A stretch of 64,000 nucleotides of DNA from Opitutaceae bacterium (GTDB taxonomy: Bacteria; Verrucomicrobiota; Verrucomicrobiia; Opitutales; Opitutaceae), in NCBI GenBank assembly GCA_016711225.1, contig JADJTK010000007.1:62001-126000 (forward strand). The letters run 5' to 3'. This document shows positions 26,396 through 35,800 of the stretch, in pieces. Under the pieces are notes generated by a model, which was not told the origin of the DNA, did not search any database, and worked only from the letters and a program-made list of their open reading frames with translations. How positions within the stretch are numbered: position 1 is the first letter of the stretch; each line of letters starts with the position of its first letter. A program made the position numbers and the translations under genes.

Positions 26396-27147
26396 AACAT
26401 ATTGTCCACGACACCTGCGACGGCATCGGCAGCGGGGTACTGCTCGCCTACCGCTCCTTCGCCTCATTGCCGAGCGCCCCGCGCATCATCAAGCGCGTGG
26501 TCGAGCAAGCCTACCTCGGCAGCTACACCTCGTTGCCCATCGTCGCCATCCTCAGCTTCTTCATCGGCGCAGTACTCGCGCTGCAGACCGGCATCACCAT
26601 GGCCGACATCAGCATGCAGCAGATGATCGGCACCGTCGTCGGCGAATCGATGACACGCGAACTCGGCCCGGTGATGGTGGCCATCATCCTGGCCGGGCGC
26701 GTGGGCTCCGCGATCACCGCCGAGCTGGCCTCGATGAAGGTCTACCAGGAGGTGGATGCACTGGTGACCATGAATATCCCGCCCGAGCGGTTCCTGGTGC
26801 TCCCGCGCCTGCTCGGCGTGCTGATCTTCATGCCGTTGCTCACCCTGGTGGGCATCGTGATCGGCTGGGTCGGGGGTGCCGTCGTCTGCAACTACGTGCA
26901 GATCATCGATGTGGGCCCCGAGCTCTATTTCCGTAGCCTGCGCCAGTATCTGAGCGTCGCGGACCTCACCCACGGTCTGATCAAAGGCGAGATTTTCGGC
27001 TTCATCATCATCCTCACCGCCTGCAACACCGGGTTGCGCACCGTCGGCGGGCCCCGCGAGATTGGCGCCTCCGTCACCCGCTCGGTCGTGCTCTCGCTCA
27101 TCCTCATCCTGGTGCTGGACTACTTCATCACCAAGGTCCTCGCCTGA
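26392..27147 (+). CDS. mlaE: MlaE family ABC transporter permease (second MCE system)
   Basis: This 251-residue permease belongs to the MlaE family, without the STAS domain carried by the copy at 1-1091. Family-typical stretches include SFFIGAVLALQTG, GESMTRELGPVMVAIILAGR, ELASMKVYQEVDAL and FLVLPRLLGV. It has five to six hydrophobic segments. The ATG overlaps the stop of the preceding gene (ATGA). The ATPase gene begins 16 bases downstream and the MlaD gene follows. It should form the membrane core of a phospholipid or related hydrophobic-molecule transporter. Confidence 0.95.
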   Translation: MKHIVHDTCDGIGSGVLLAYRSFASLPSAPRIIKRVVEQAYLGSYTSLPIVAILSFFIGAVLALQTGITMADISMQQMIGTVVGESMTRELGPVMVAIILAGRVGSAITAELASMKVYQEVDALVTMNIPPERFLVLPRLLGVLIFMPLLTLVGIVIGWVGGAVVCNYVQIIDVGPELYFRSLRQYLSVADLTHGLIKGEIFGFIIILTACNTGLRTVGGPREIGASVTRSVVLSLILILVLDYFITKVLA

Positions 27148-27163
27148 GCCGCTCCTCCACTGG

Positions 27164-27970
27164 ATGAAAACCACCACGCACCACGTCGCCCGCAGCACCG
27201 ACCGCCAGCCGGTCGCCGTCGAGGTCAAGGGCCTGACCAAGACCTTCGGCACCCAACGGGTCCTCACCGACATCCACCTTGCCGTGAAGCCCGGGGAGAT
27301 CTTCGCCATCATGGGCCCCAGCGGTTCCGGCAAGAGCGTGCTCCTGCGCCAGATCGCCGGGCTCGACCTGCCCGACTCCGGCACCGCGCGCATCGACGGC
27401 CAGGACCCCGCCGATCCCGACACGCGCGACCGCTTCGCCCTCGCCCTGGTTTTCCAGGCCGGTGCGCTGTTCAACTCGCTCACCGTCTACGACAACCTCG
27501 CCCTGTATCTGCTTGAGCACCGCCTCTGCTCCCGCACCGAAATCCGCGAACGGGTGATGCGCGTACTCAAGATCCTCTCGCTCGAGGGCGCCGTGCACAA
27601 ATACCCCTCCGAGCTTTCCGGCGGCATGAAGAAACGCGTGGCCATCGCCCGCGCCCTCGTGATGGAGCCCCAGCTCATCCTCTTCGACGAGCCCACCTCG
27701 GAGCTCGACCCCACGATGTCGGCCACCATCGCGGAGATCATCGCCGCCCTACGCCAGCACATCGCCGTGACCACCATCGTGGTCACCCACGACCGCGACC
27801 TCGCGCTCACCATCGCCGACCGCGTCGCCATTCTGATGAAGGGCAAGTTGGTCGCCGTGACCACGCCCGCCGAGCTGCGGGTCCTGCCGGATCCGCGTGT
27901 CCGCGACTTTCTCAATCCGAAAATCGACCTGCAAAATCCGCGCTTCAAGCAACTGGAGGTTTCCTCATGA
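27164..27970 (+). CDS. mlaF: MlaF-type ABC transporter ATP-binding protein (second MCE system)
   Basis: This 268-residue ATPase has Walker A GPSGSGKSV, signature LSGGMKKRVAIARAL, Walker B LILFDEPTSELDP and H-loop VVTHDRD. The DEPTSELDP stretch differs from the usual DEPT-GLDP by Glu for Gly. The ATG at 27164 is 16 bases after the permease stop; an upstream in-frame start would overlap the permease coding sequence extensively. The next gene overlaps by four bases (ATGA). It pairs with the MlaE at 26392. Confidence 0.95.
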   Translation: MKTTTHHVARSTDRQPVAVEVKGLTKTFGTQRVLTDIHLAVKPGEIFAIMGPSGSGKSVLLRQIAGLDLPDSGTARIDGQDPADPDTRDRFALALVFQAGALFNSLTVYDNLALYLLEHRLCSRTEIRERVMRVLKILSLEGAVHKYPSELSGGMKKRVAIARALVMEPQLILFDEPTSELDPTMSATIAEIIAALRQHIAVTTIVVTHDRDLALTIADRVAILMKGKLVAVTTPAELRVLPDPRVRDFLNPKIDLQNPRFKQLEVSS

Positions 27971-28959
27971 ACAACGCCCAAATGTCGGCCCGCGTGGGCC
28001 TCTTCTTCCTGATCGGCGTCGCGCTGCTCTGGATCACCTACGAAGCGCTCAACGGCGGCTCGTTCCGCCACCAGAAGGGCTACACCGTCACCGCCAGCTT
28101 CGCCACGCTCAAGGAGCTCAAGCCCGGCGACGATGTGCGCCAGGCCGGCGTGAAGATCGGCACCGTCGCCTCCACCCGGCTGGCCGACAGCCGCGCCGAG
28201 GCTGTTCTGCTTATCGAGGAGAAAGCCCGCATCGCCAAGAACGCCACCGCCACCATCGCGATGGCCGGCATGCTCGGAGGCGGCTACATCTCCCTGGATT
28301 TCGGCTCCCCGGCCGAAGGCACAGTCCCAGCCGGCGGCCAGCTGCGCACCAAGGAAAGCGCCGACATCAACACCCTCATGGCCGACCTCGGCAGCCTCAC
28401 CGGTGAGATCAAGGGCGCCATCTCCGGCATCAGCAAGGTCACCGGCTCGTCCAACGGGGACGGCGGATTGTTCCAAAAACTGGACAAACTCGTCACCGAC
28501 AACGGCGCCAACCTCACCCAGACCGTCGACAACCTGAAGACGATCACCTCCGAGATCCGCGGGGGCAAGGGCACCATCGGCAAGCTCATCAACGAATCGA
28601 CCGCCCACGACGAGCTCATCGCCGCCCTCGCCGAGATTCGCGCCGCCGCCGGCGAGACCCGCACCTTCGTGGTCGATACCCGCGGTATCGTCGACCAGGT
28701 GAAGTCGGGCAAGGGGGCCATCGGCACCCTGCTCTACGACGAGGCAACCGCCGAGAACCTGCGCCTCACCGTCTCCAACTTCCGCGATCTCTCGACCAAG
28801 CTCAACAGCGGCCAGGGCACGATCGGCAAGCTGCTCACCGACGACACCCTCTACCGCGACGCGCAGGGAGTGATCCGCAAGGCGGACCGCGCGCTCGATA
28901 GCATGGGCGACCAGGGGCCGATCAGTGCGGTGGGCATCGCCGCCGGCGCGCTATTCTGA
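27967..28959 (+). CDS. mlaD: MlaD-like MCE domain protein (second MCE system)
   Basis: This 330-residue periplasmic MCE subunit has an N-terminal anchor (about residues 9-27, VGLFFLIGVALLWITY). An MCE domain follows with LKELKPGDDVRQAGVKIGTV and AGMLGGGYISLDFG. The C-terminal half is helical and carries three copies of a G-(K/Q)-G-(T/A)-IG-(K/T)-LL motif (GKGTIGKLI, GKGAIGTLL, GQGTIGKLL) near residues 200-290. The start lies in an ATGA overlap with the ATPase gene and has one of the few good Shine-Dalgarno sequences here (GGAGG ending about 8 bases upstream). No lipoprotein gene follows, unlike in the first system. Confidence 0.93.
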   Translation: MNNAQMSARVGLFFLIGVALLWITYEALNGGSFRHQKGYTVTASFATLKELKPGDDVRQAGVKIGTVASTRLADSRAEAVLLIEEKARIAKNATATIAMAGMLGGGYISLDFGSPAEGTVPAGGQLRTKESADINTLMADLGSLTGEIKGAISGISKVTGSSNGDGGLFQKLDKLVTDNGANLTQTVDNLKTITSEIRGGKGTIGKLINESTAHDELIAALAEIRAAAGETRTFVVDTRGIVDQVKSGKGAIGTLLYDEATAENLRLTVSNFRDLSTKLNSGQGTIGKLLTDDTLYRDAQGVIRKADRALDSMGDQGPISAVGIAAGALF

Positions 28960-29040
28960 GCCGGCCCGCCAAGGCGTGGTCAAGCCCGTCGACAAGCTCA
29001 GGCCTGGCACCGCGCCCCACAGCAGTGGAGCAAGTGGCCT

Positions 29041-29610
29041 TCACCGAAGCCGTTCGCCCGCTCGACTCGCCTGAATGAGCTTCTCAAGGCGCGCCGCGCG
29101 GGTCTGCGGTTTTTTCGCGGCGGTCACCCAATGCAGCAGCACCTTGCGATAGCTTGGTGGGCAAGCCTGGAAAAAACGCCACGCGGCCTTCGTTCTTCTG
29201 AACTGTCGCTGCTCCGCGCTTGTGAGCTCGGCGGTTTTCGGCTGCTCGTAGGCATAGATCACCGAACGATCCGAGGTGCGCCGGGCAAACGCGTCCTCAC
29301 CGGCCCTGTACGTGCGTTTCGCGACCTGCAATCGCACAAACTTGGCGATGTTGACTGCGCTCCAGATCGAACCCGGTTTGCGCGGTGTGAAACGGATCTG
29401 GTACGAATCGGCGTCGATGCGTTTGCGCACGCCATCGATCCAACCAAAGCAGAGGGCCTCGTCGACCGATTCGGGCCAGGTCATGCACGGGCGGCCAGAA
29501 TCGACCTTCCAGAAGCCCACGATCAGTTCGGATGCTGTAGCTGAGTTCGTCGCAAGCCACGCTCCGAACTCAGCCGCCGTCGCGAAGAACAGCGGAGTCT
29601 GTTGGGTCAT
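29041..29610 (-). CDS. YdeI/OmpD-associated family protein
   Basis: This 189-residue protein matches the YdeI-like family: a DUF1801-like front part with LFFATAAEFGAWLATN and ELIVGFWKVDSGRP, then WPESVDEALCFGWIDGVRK and RFTPRKPGSIWSAVN. The C-terminal bacteriocin-protection-type region has FRRTKAAWRFFQACPPSYRK and WVTAAKKPQTRAARLEKLI. The ATG at 29610 gives the normal N-terminus; the longer open frame upstream is not conserved. Biochemical function is unknown. It is convergent with the mlaD gene, with an 81-base gap lacking a clear terminator. Confidence 0.87.
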   Translation of the reverse strand: MTQQTPLFFATAAEFGAWLATNSATASELIVGFWKVDSGRPCMTWPESVDEALCFGWIDGVRKRIDADSYQIRFTPRKPGSIWSAVNIAKFVRLQVAKRTYRAGEDAFARRTSDRSVIYAYEQPKTAELTSAEQRQFRRTKAAWRFFQACPPSYRKVLLHWVTAAKKPQTRAARLEKLIQASRAGERLR

Positions 29611-29997
29611 GCGCCCGAAGCTACCAACCACTCCCGCCCGGCACCAGACCTCAGTGCAGCCTTCGGCGGTGGCGGAGCGGCGACGATCCGGCGTGATGGG
29701 TAATCGGATGAAGGATTTCATCTCGTGCTCCAGGCTTCGGCGTCGCCCCCCCTCCGGCCCCCTGCCACGGTGTAACTGACGACTAACTACCCGCCTGCCC
29801 TGCTTCGCGCAAGACGAGGCAGCACCCGTCGCCGTCGGTCTTCCCGCGCCGTGGTTTGCTCGCCTCGGCGTGCCCACGTTGACACTTCGTCCGAATCAAC
29901 GGTCATGCGCCCAACTGGCCGTCCTTTTCCCGCCGCGGGTCGCCGCGCGCGACACCGGTCGCCCCCCGCCCGCGGCTTTCCCCATAGGAGGCTCTCC
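29611..29997. other. Intergenic region, nothing recognised
   Basis: This region lies between two minus-strand genes (the histidine kinase and the YdeI-like gene). It is GC-rich and low-complexity in places. I see no conserved protein, RNA or clear repeat in it. Confidence 0.35.
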
Positions 29998-31366
29998 TCA
30001 CCCGGCGTCTCCTCCGCTTCGGTCTTTCGGGGCAGCCTGCCCCGGGCCGCGGAGGGTTCGTCGGGCGCCGATGACCAGCGGGAAGACCACCCGAAAGGTG
30101 GTGCCCGTTTCCGCTGAGCTGGCGATCTCGATACTGGCATCAAGCAGCTCGCACAGCCGTTTCACAATGGAGAGACCGATTCCTTCGCCCGGCTGGTGCA
30201 GGGACGGCGCCGCGGCGGAGGCGACATCCCACGGCGCCGGCAGCACCTGCGACGCTTCGCCCGTGTTGGCGGAGACCTTATCGTCCGACTCCTTGGCGCT
30301 CGCCGTCGCCTCCTGCAAACCGGTCACCAGCGGAGTACTGGGCCCCGACAACATCCCGGGACCGGTATCCTTGACCATCAGCCACCAGGTCTCCCTTTCC
30401 TCCCCCCCAGGACACGTCGACTCCGCCGCGCGCCGTGTACTTGAGCGCATTGCCCAGGAGGTTCTTGGCCAGGCGCCGGGTCTTTTCCGCGTCGCCCTCG
30501 ACGGCCAGACGGTTCGGTCCTTCCACCTGCAAGGACAGCCGGCGTTCGTGGGCGAAGGGCTGGTGGGCGGCGCAGAGCTCGGTCAACAGCGCGGTAGCGT
30601 CAAAGGGGGCGATTCTGCGCGCCTCCTGACCGGCCTGCAGCCGAGCCAGTTGCATCAGGTCCTCCATCATCGAGTTGAGCCCCTGCACCGCCTTCTGCAG
30701 GAAAGTGGCCGATCGCACCCGCTCGGTATCCGCCATAGTCGGCTGCCCGAGCCGCGTGGCGGCCAGATCGACGCCGAGCACATCGTTCTTGAGATCGTGG
30801 ACGGCTTGGTGGAAGAGCGTGGAGCGGTGCTGCTCGATCTCGCGGAGGCTGGCGAGGGCGCCGCGGAGGTCGCCCACATGCCCGGCGGCCTCAGCCTGCT
30901 GCATCCGCTCGTATTGACCGGCGCTCTCGCTGATCGTGTCGTTGATCAGGGCCATGATTTGGCGCTGCGCCTCGACCACCGTAGCGGGTTCGATCGCGGG
31001 ATTCTGTTCGGCGATACGGCCGAGCTCATTGTAGAGGCACAGCTGGAGATGGCCGCATTCGTTGATGAGTTCCTGCAGCCGGTAGCCCTGCTGCCAACGG
31101 TGCAGGCCGTGTTTGACGCCCTCCTCCTTCTTGCTCGCGTCGGCGGCCCGCGCATCCGATCCTCCTGGACGCGAACGCAGCGCGAGCTCGAACGCATCGA
31201 GCATCTCGGGGATGTGGTCAAGGAACTGCCCGAGCGCGAGAGAACGGCCGGTGGTCTGGTCGGGGTCGGCCCGGTCCGCCCGGCGCCAAGCCTGCAGGAT
31301 GGCCTCGCGCCGCGCGGCAAACTGATCACTCAATGCCGTGCTCTGCGCACTCGTGGAAAGGGGCAT
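29998..31366 (-). CDS. Sensor histidine kinase with RsbRD-type N-terminal domain (frameshifted)
   Basis: The N-terminal ~170 residues resemble the RsbRD/RsbT co-antagonist sensor domain (LGQFLDHIPEMLDAFE, GVKHGLHRWQQGYRLQELI). A HisKA-like dimerisation helix follows with FHQAVHDLKNDVLGV, where the His is the predicted phosphorylation site. The HATPase domain has the N box NLLGNALKYTA. From DVSW on, the expected continuation (EERETWWLMVKDTGPGM, then GEGIGLSIVKRL and GTTFRVVFPL) lies in the next frame. A run of seven C on the plus strand at 30402-30408, where six are expected, explains the shift. Without correction the ORF ends at 30278. No response-regulator gene is adjacent. There are no membrane segments, so the kinase is probably cytoplasmic. 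Confidence 0.83.
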
Positions 31367-31727
31367 CGTCGGACGGTAGTGCGTGGACGAGCGATAGCGA
31401 CCCTAGACCCGCGGGGCCAAACCGGATGGAAGCCGGCGGGGCCCTTGTCATGCCGCCGAGCGCCAGCGGCGCCACCAGTCAACCGCCGTTGCGCCATCCG
31501 ACCATCCCCGCCCATCCGTCTCCGCGACATGCTGGCGAACGACGGGCCCTACCGGATGAGGACAGGACCGGCGGAAGAATCACTCCGGGCAATTGCACTC
31601 GCCGCCCATTCTCCGCCCCACCATCGTGGCGCCTCGTTGTCCCGGTCGTCGCGCCCGCTTCGCGGCTCCGCCCCTCTCCAGCCGGTCCGGCGCCGCGTCG
31701 GATCGAAGATCCTACTGACTCACCACG
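31367..31727. other. Divergent intergenic region, nothing recognised
   Basis: This 361-base stretch separates the minus-strand kinase from the plus-strand acetyltransferase and should contain both promoters. No hexamer pair with suitable spacing, operator palindrome or small gene was convincing. Confidence 0.35.
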
Positions 31728-32213
31728 ATGAACCGCCGTGTCACTGTTCGCCCCACCACCGAGGCGGATGCGCCGTTCGCGTATCACGTCCGCGAAACAA
31801 CGATGCGGGACTACGTCGTGGCCACGTGGGGGGCGTGGAACGCCGAGGAAGCGCGCGGGCAGATCGAGGAGGACATCCGGCGGTCGAGGTCGATGATTGT
31901 CGAAGTTAATGACCGCCGCGTCGGCTTGATGCGAGCGGATGAGCTCCCTACGCATGTTCATCTCGATCAACTCTTCATCCTGCCGGAGCATCAACGCCAA
32001 GGAATCGGACAGCAGATTCTCCTCCGCCTCCTGCAACGAGCCAAAAGCCTGGGCCTGCCATTGCGGCTCTGGGTGCTCCGGATCAACCCGGCAGCGAAGC
32101 TCTACGAACGCCTGGGGTTCAAGGTCATCGAGCAGACCCCCGCCAGCCTGTACCTGGAATGCCTTCACCAACCGGTGACGGTCCGGAGCTCTCCTGGGGC
32201 CGACCCGCAATAG
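31728..32213 (+). CDS. GNAT family N-acetyltransferase
   Basis: This 161-residue acetyl-CoA-dependent transferase has the GNAT fold. It begins MNRRVTVRPTTEADAPFAYH. The acetyl-CoA motif A is LDQLFILPEHQRQGIGQQIL with Q-x-x-G-I/G, and motif B is LRINPAAKLYERLGF. The start codon lacks a Shine-Dalgarno motif. It is monocistronic as far as seen. The substrate is unknown. Confidence 0.92.
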   Translation: MNRRVTVRPTTEADAPFAYHVRETTMRDYVVATWGAWNAEEARGQIEEDIRRSRSMIVEVNDRRVGLMRADELPTHVHLDQLFILPEHQRQGIGQQILLRLLQRAKSLGLPLRLWVLRINPAAKLYERLGFKVIEQTPASLYLECLHQPVTVRSSPGADPQ

Positions 32214-32824
32214 ACCACGCTGACCGACCGCTGAATCATCACTTCTTGGATATCGCGGCGCGCCCCCCGCTTGGTTCTCGAACCTCCGTATTGGCCTCAA
32301 GTCGATTGCCCTCTGTGATCAGAAACCGGTTCGGGCGATCTTTGCGTTCCTTCCGCTCAACCGCGTCCTCCTTGCGGCTAGTTCTTCTGTAACCTCCGGC
32401 ACTCTGCCTCGATCGCTCCGGCAACCCTCCGCCCTGAGCGGGCGTCCGGCGGCCCTCCTCTCTTTTACGGCATTTTTGAAACCCATCGCCGCCCACCCCC
32501 TCGCCCCGGGGCATGAGAGGACGCCGCGGCCACAGATCGCTGCTCTCGACACCAAAACCCATGCCGGCCCCTGTCTGAGCCCACGAAACCGGGTGGACTC
32601 CCCTCCGCGTCTCCGCCAACTTCCCACCCTCCCTCGCTGCGGCCACCCACCGACCCGCCGCGCCCCTCTGCCGCCAGAAGCCCAGCCCCTCGCGCGATGT
32701 CCTATTCCACTAAAGCCCAGAACAGGCCCACCGGACCCGTCGAACTTCAGCAACTGCGCGTCGTACCCGATATGCCGCGCACGCTCGACCGTCACTCCCG
32801 CTAACCGCAGCCACATCCGCCGGC
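32214..32824. other. Long intergenic region with word-like repeats, no gene recognised
   Basis: No convincing gene was found in 611 bases. At about 32338-32392 there is a near-tandem word pattern built on TTTGCGTTCC and GCGTCCTCCTTGCGG. Near 32600 there is CTCCGCGTCTCCGCC. Both look like members of the oriented word-leader class seen upstream of other plus-strand genes. Open frames on both strands here are Arg/Gly-rich and not protein-like. Confidence 0.5.
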
Positions 32825-35800
32825 ATGAGCACCCCTCCCCCTTCTGGCCAACCGTCACCGGTTCCGCCCGAGCCTGCTTCTTCTCCAGCTCCCGGAGCCC
32901 CTGCTCCTGCTGCTCCCGGAGCTCCCACTACGCATCCGCGTGCCAATCTCCGCGGGCGAGGCAAGAGCCGCGCCCCTCTGGCACCGTCCGGCATCGGAAA
33001 GCTGTCCACCCCAGCGATTGCTCCTGTCGTTTCTCCCGCCCAACCGCAACCAAAGCCTGCCGCCCCGGTTGCTCCTACTCCCGTCGCCGTAGCGCCGGCA
33101 CCGGTTCCCGCTCAGCCCTCAGCTCCTCAGTCTCCGCCCGCTCCTGTTGCCGCACCCACGCCGGCCACACCTGCGCCAATCGCCACCCCGCCGGTTCCAG
33201 CCGCACCCGCTGCGGTCGCCCCAGTCCCTGCTCCGGCCCCGGTAGCACCCGCGGCTCCGCCACCGCCCGCCCCTGCGGTAGCCGCCGCTCCCGCCGAACC
33301 CGCGCAGCCCACCCCGCCCACAGCAGCCCCCGCCTCCGCGCCTTCCGCTCCGGCTCCCGTCACTCTCCCGGTCGTATCGATTCCTCCCACTCCTGCTCCC
33401 GTTGCAGTAGCCTCTGCACCGGCTCCTACTCCTGCGCCTACTCCGGCTCCGGCCCCCGTCGCCGTACCGCCGACTCCGGCGCCCGTCCATCCCCCGGCTC
33501 CTCCGCCCCCGCCCTCTCCCGTTGCCGCCACTCCGCCGGCGACACCTGCGCCAATCGCCACCCCGCCGGTTCCAGCCGCACCGGTTGCAGTCGCCCTAGT
33601 CCCTGCTCCTGCTCCGGTAGCACCCGCGGCTCCGCCGCCACCCGCTCCTGCGGTAGCCGCCGCCCCCGCCGAACCCAGGGCTCCAACTCATCCCGCAGCA
33701 GCCCCCTCCTCCCCTCCGGCCGCCCCGGCTCCCGTCCCTCTCCCCGTCGTATCGCTTCCTCCTACTCCTGCACCTGCTCCCTCACCTGCTCCTACTCCCC
33801 TCGCCGTAACGCCGACACCGGCTCCAGCTCAGCCCCCGGCTCCTCCGCCCTCGCCCGCTCCCGTTGCCGCCACTCCGCCGGCCACACCCGCGCCTAGCGC
33901 CACCGCGCCGGTTCCAGCAGCCCCCGCTGCGGTCGCCACGGTTCCGCCTCCGACCCCGGCGACACCCGCGGTTCCGCCACCGCCCGCTCCTGCGGCAGCC
34001 GCCGCCCTCGCTGCATCCGCAGAGCCGGCACCGCCCGCAGCAGCACCAGTGTCCGCGCCCGCCGCCCCGACTCCCGGTCCTCTCGTGGCCGTATCGCTTC
34101 CTCCTGCTCCTGCCCGTTCTCCTGCTCCCACTCCTGCTCCTGTAGTGTCGGCCGCCGTTGTTTCCACAGCGCCGCCAGCGTCCTCAAAACCCGCCACGCC
34201 GGCCGCTTCACCCGCGCCGCATTCATCGCCGCGAGGCAACCTTCAGGGTCGAGGCAAGGGACGCCACCCTGTCGGCAAGCCCACACCGACGAAAGCCCCG
34301 CCCGCCGCACCGGCATCGCCCACGCAGCCGCCAGCGAAGCCGGCCGCCCCGGTTGCTCCTGCTCCGTCTCCCGCCGCCGCAACCCCGACACCCGTCCAGC
34401 CCCCGACTCCTCCGGCTCCGCCCGCCCCGCTGTCTCCAGTTGCTGCTACCACCCCGCAGCCGACGCCCACTCCGGTCGCGGTTGCCCCAGCCAGCCCGCC
34501 GGCCCCGGTAGCGCCTGCGGCGCCGCCACCGCCCCCCCCTGCGGCAGCGGCCACTTCCGCCGTGCCCGCGCAGCCAACACCGTCCACGGCCGCCCCAGTA
34601 TCCGCCCCTGCCGTCCCGGTTCCCGTCCCTCTCCCCGTCGTATCGCTTCCTCCTACTCCTACTCCTGCTCCTGCTCCGGCTCCCGTCGCCGTAGCGCCGA
34701 CACCGGTTTCCATCCAGCCCCCGGCTCCTCCGACTCCACCCGCCGCCGCTGCCACCACCCCTCCTCCCTCCCCCGCGGCGCTGGCCCCCTTGCCGGCTGC
34801 GGTCGCCCCGGTCCCGCCTCCGGCCACGGCTGTCCCCGCAGTTCCGCCACCGCCCGCCCCTGCGAAAGCTGCCACGCCCGCCGTACCCGCGCAGCCGACA
34901 CCGCCCGCGGCGGCCCTCTCGGCCGCACCGACGCCCCCATTTCCCCTCCCCTCTGGCCCCAAACGGGTTTCGCCTCCGGCTCCCGTCGCGCCCGCAGCTT
35001 CCAAAGCTCCTGTCGCAGCAGCCACTCCTGCTCGTACTCCAACTCCCCCTCCTGCTCCCAAAGCTCCGCGCCCCAGCCCGCCGCCCGCCGCGGCCCGCAG
35101 CCGCAAGCTCGCGTTGCTTGGCATCGCTACCGTTCCGATCCTGGCCGCGCTTAGCTTCTGGGGATGGACCCTCTTCCGCGACCACCTCGGCGACAGCCAG
35201 GTGCTCGCCGCCCTCAACGAGCAGATCGGAGCAGGCAAAATCCGCTTTGAAAAGGTTGCCCTCTCCACCGTCGCCTCCACCGACCAGGAACGCACCCTCC
35301 ACTTCAAGGCCGACGGCGTGCTCGCGCAGGACCTCCTCGTGCGCCAGCCCACCGACATCGTGCTCCGCGCCAAATTCGCCGACGATCTCGATCGGCTCGA
35401 GTCGCTCGCCCACGAACTCGCCACTCCCGCCGGTGCCCACCTCGTGGAGCTCGCCGCCCTGGGCTCCGCCCCGGCCGATCCCCTCACCCTGGTCTTCCTC
35501 GAGAAGAGCGCCAGCGCCGGCACCCGTGTCGCCTGCACGGGCACGGTCGCGGCCACCCGCGGGCCCGACGGTTGGAAACTGGAGACAGCGCCCGAAGAAT
35601 TCACCCCGCCGCTGCCCCTGGGCAAGCCGCGCGCCCTCCACCCGCAGGAGGCCACCCTCGTGGCCGACCCCGCCTTCGCCAAAACCGTGGATACCGCGGT
35701 GGCCGCCCGCCTCGCCTACGCCGAGAAACTCGCCACCGCCCGCGTGCAGGTGGCCGAGCAGCTCCGCCAGGAACGCGAAGCCCGCCAAACCGCCCAGCTT

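Noticed and set aside
32319..32858. 179-codon minus-strand frame before the Pro/Ala-rich gene
   Set aside because: Arg/Gly-rich, no motif, overlaps word-like repeats and the start of a clear gene.
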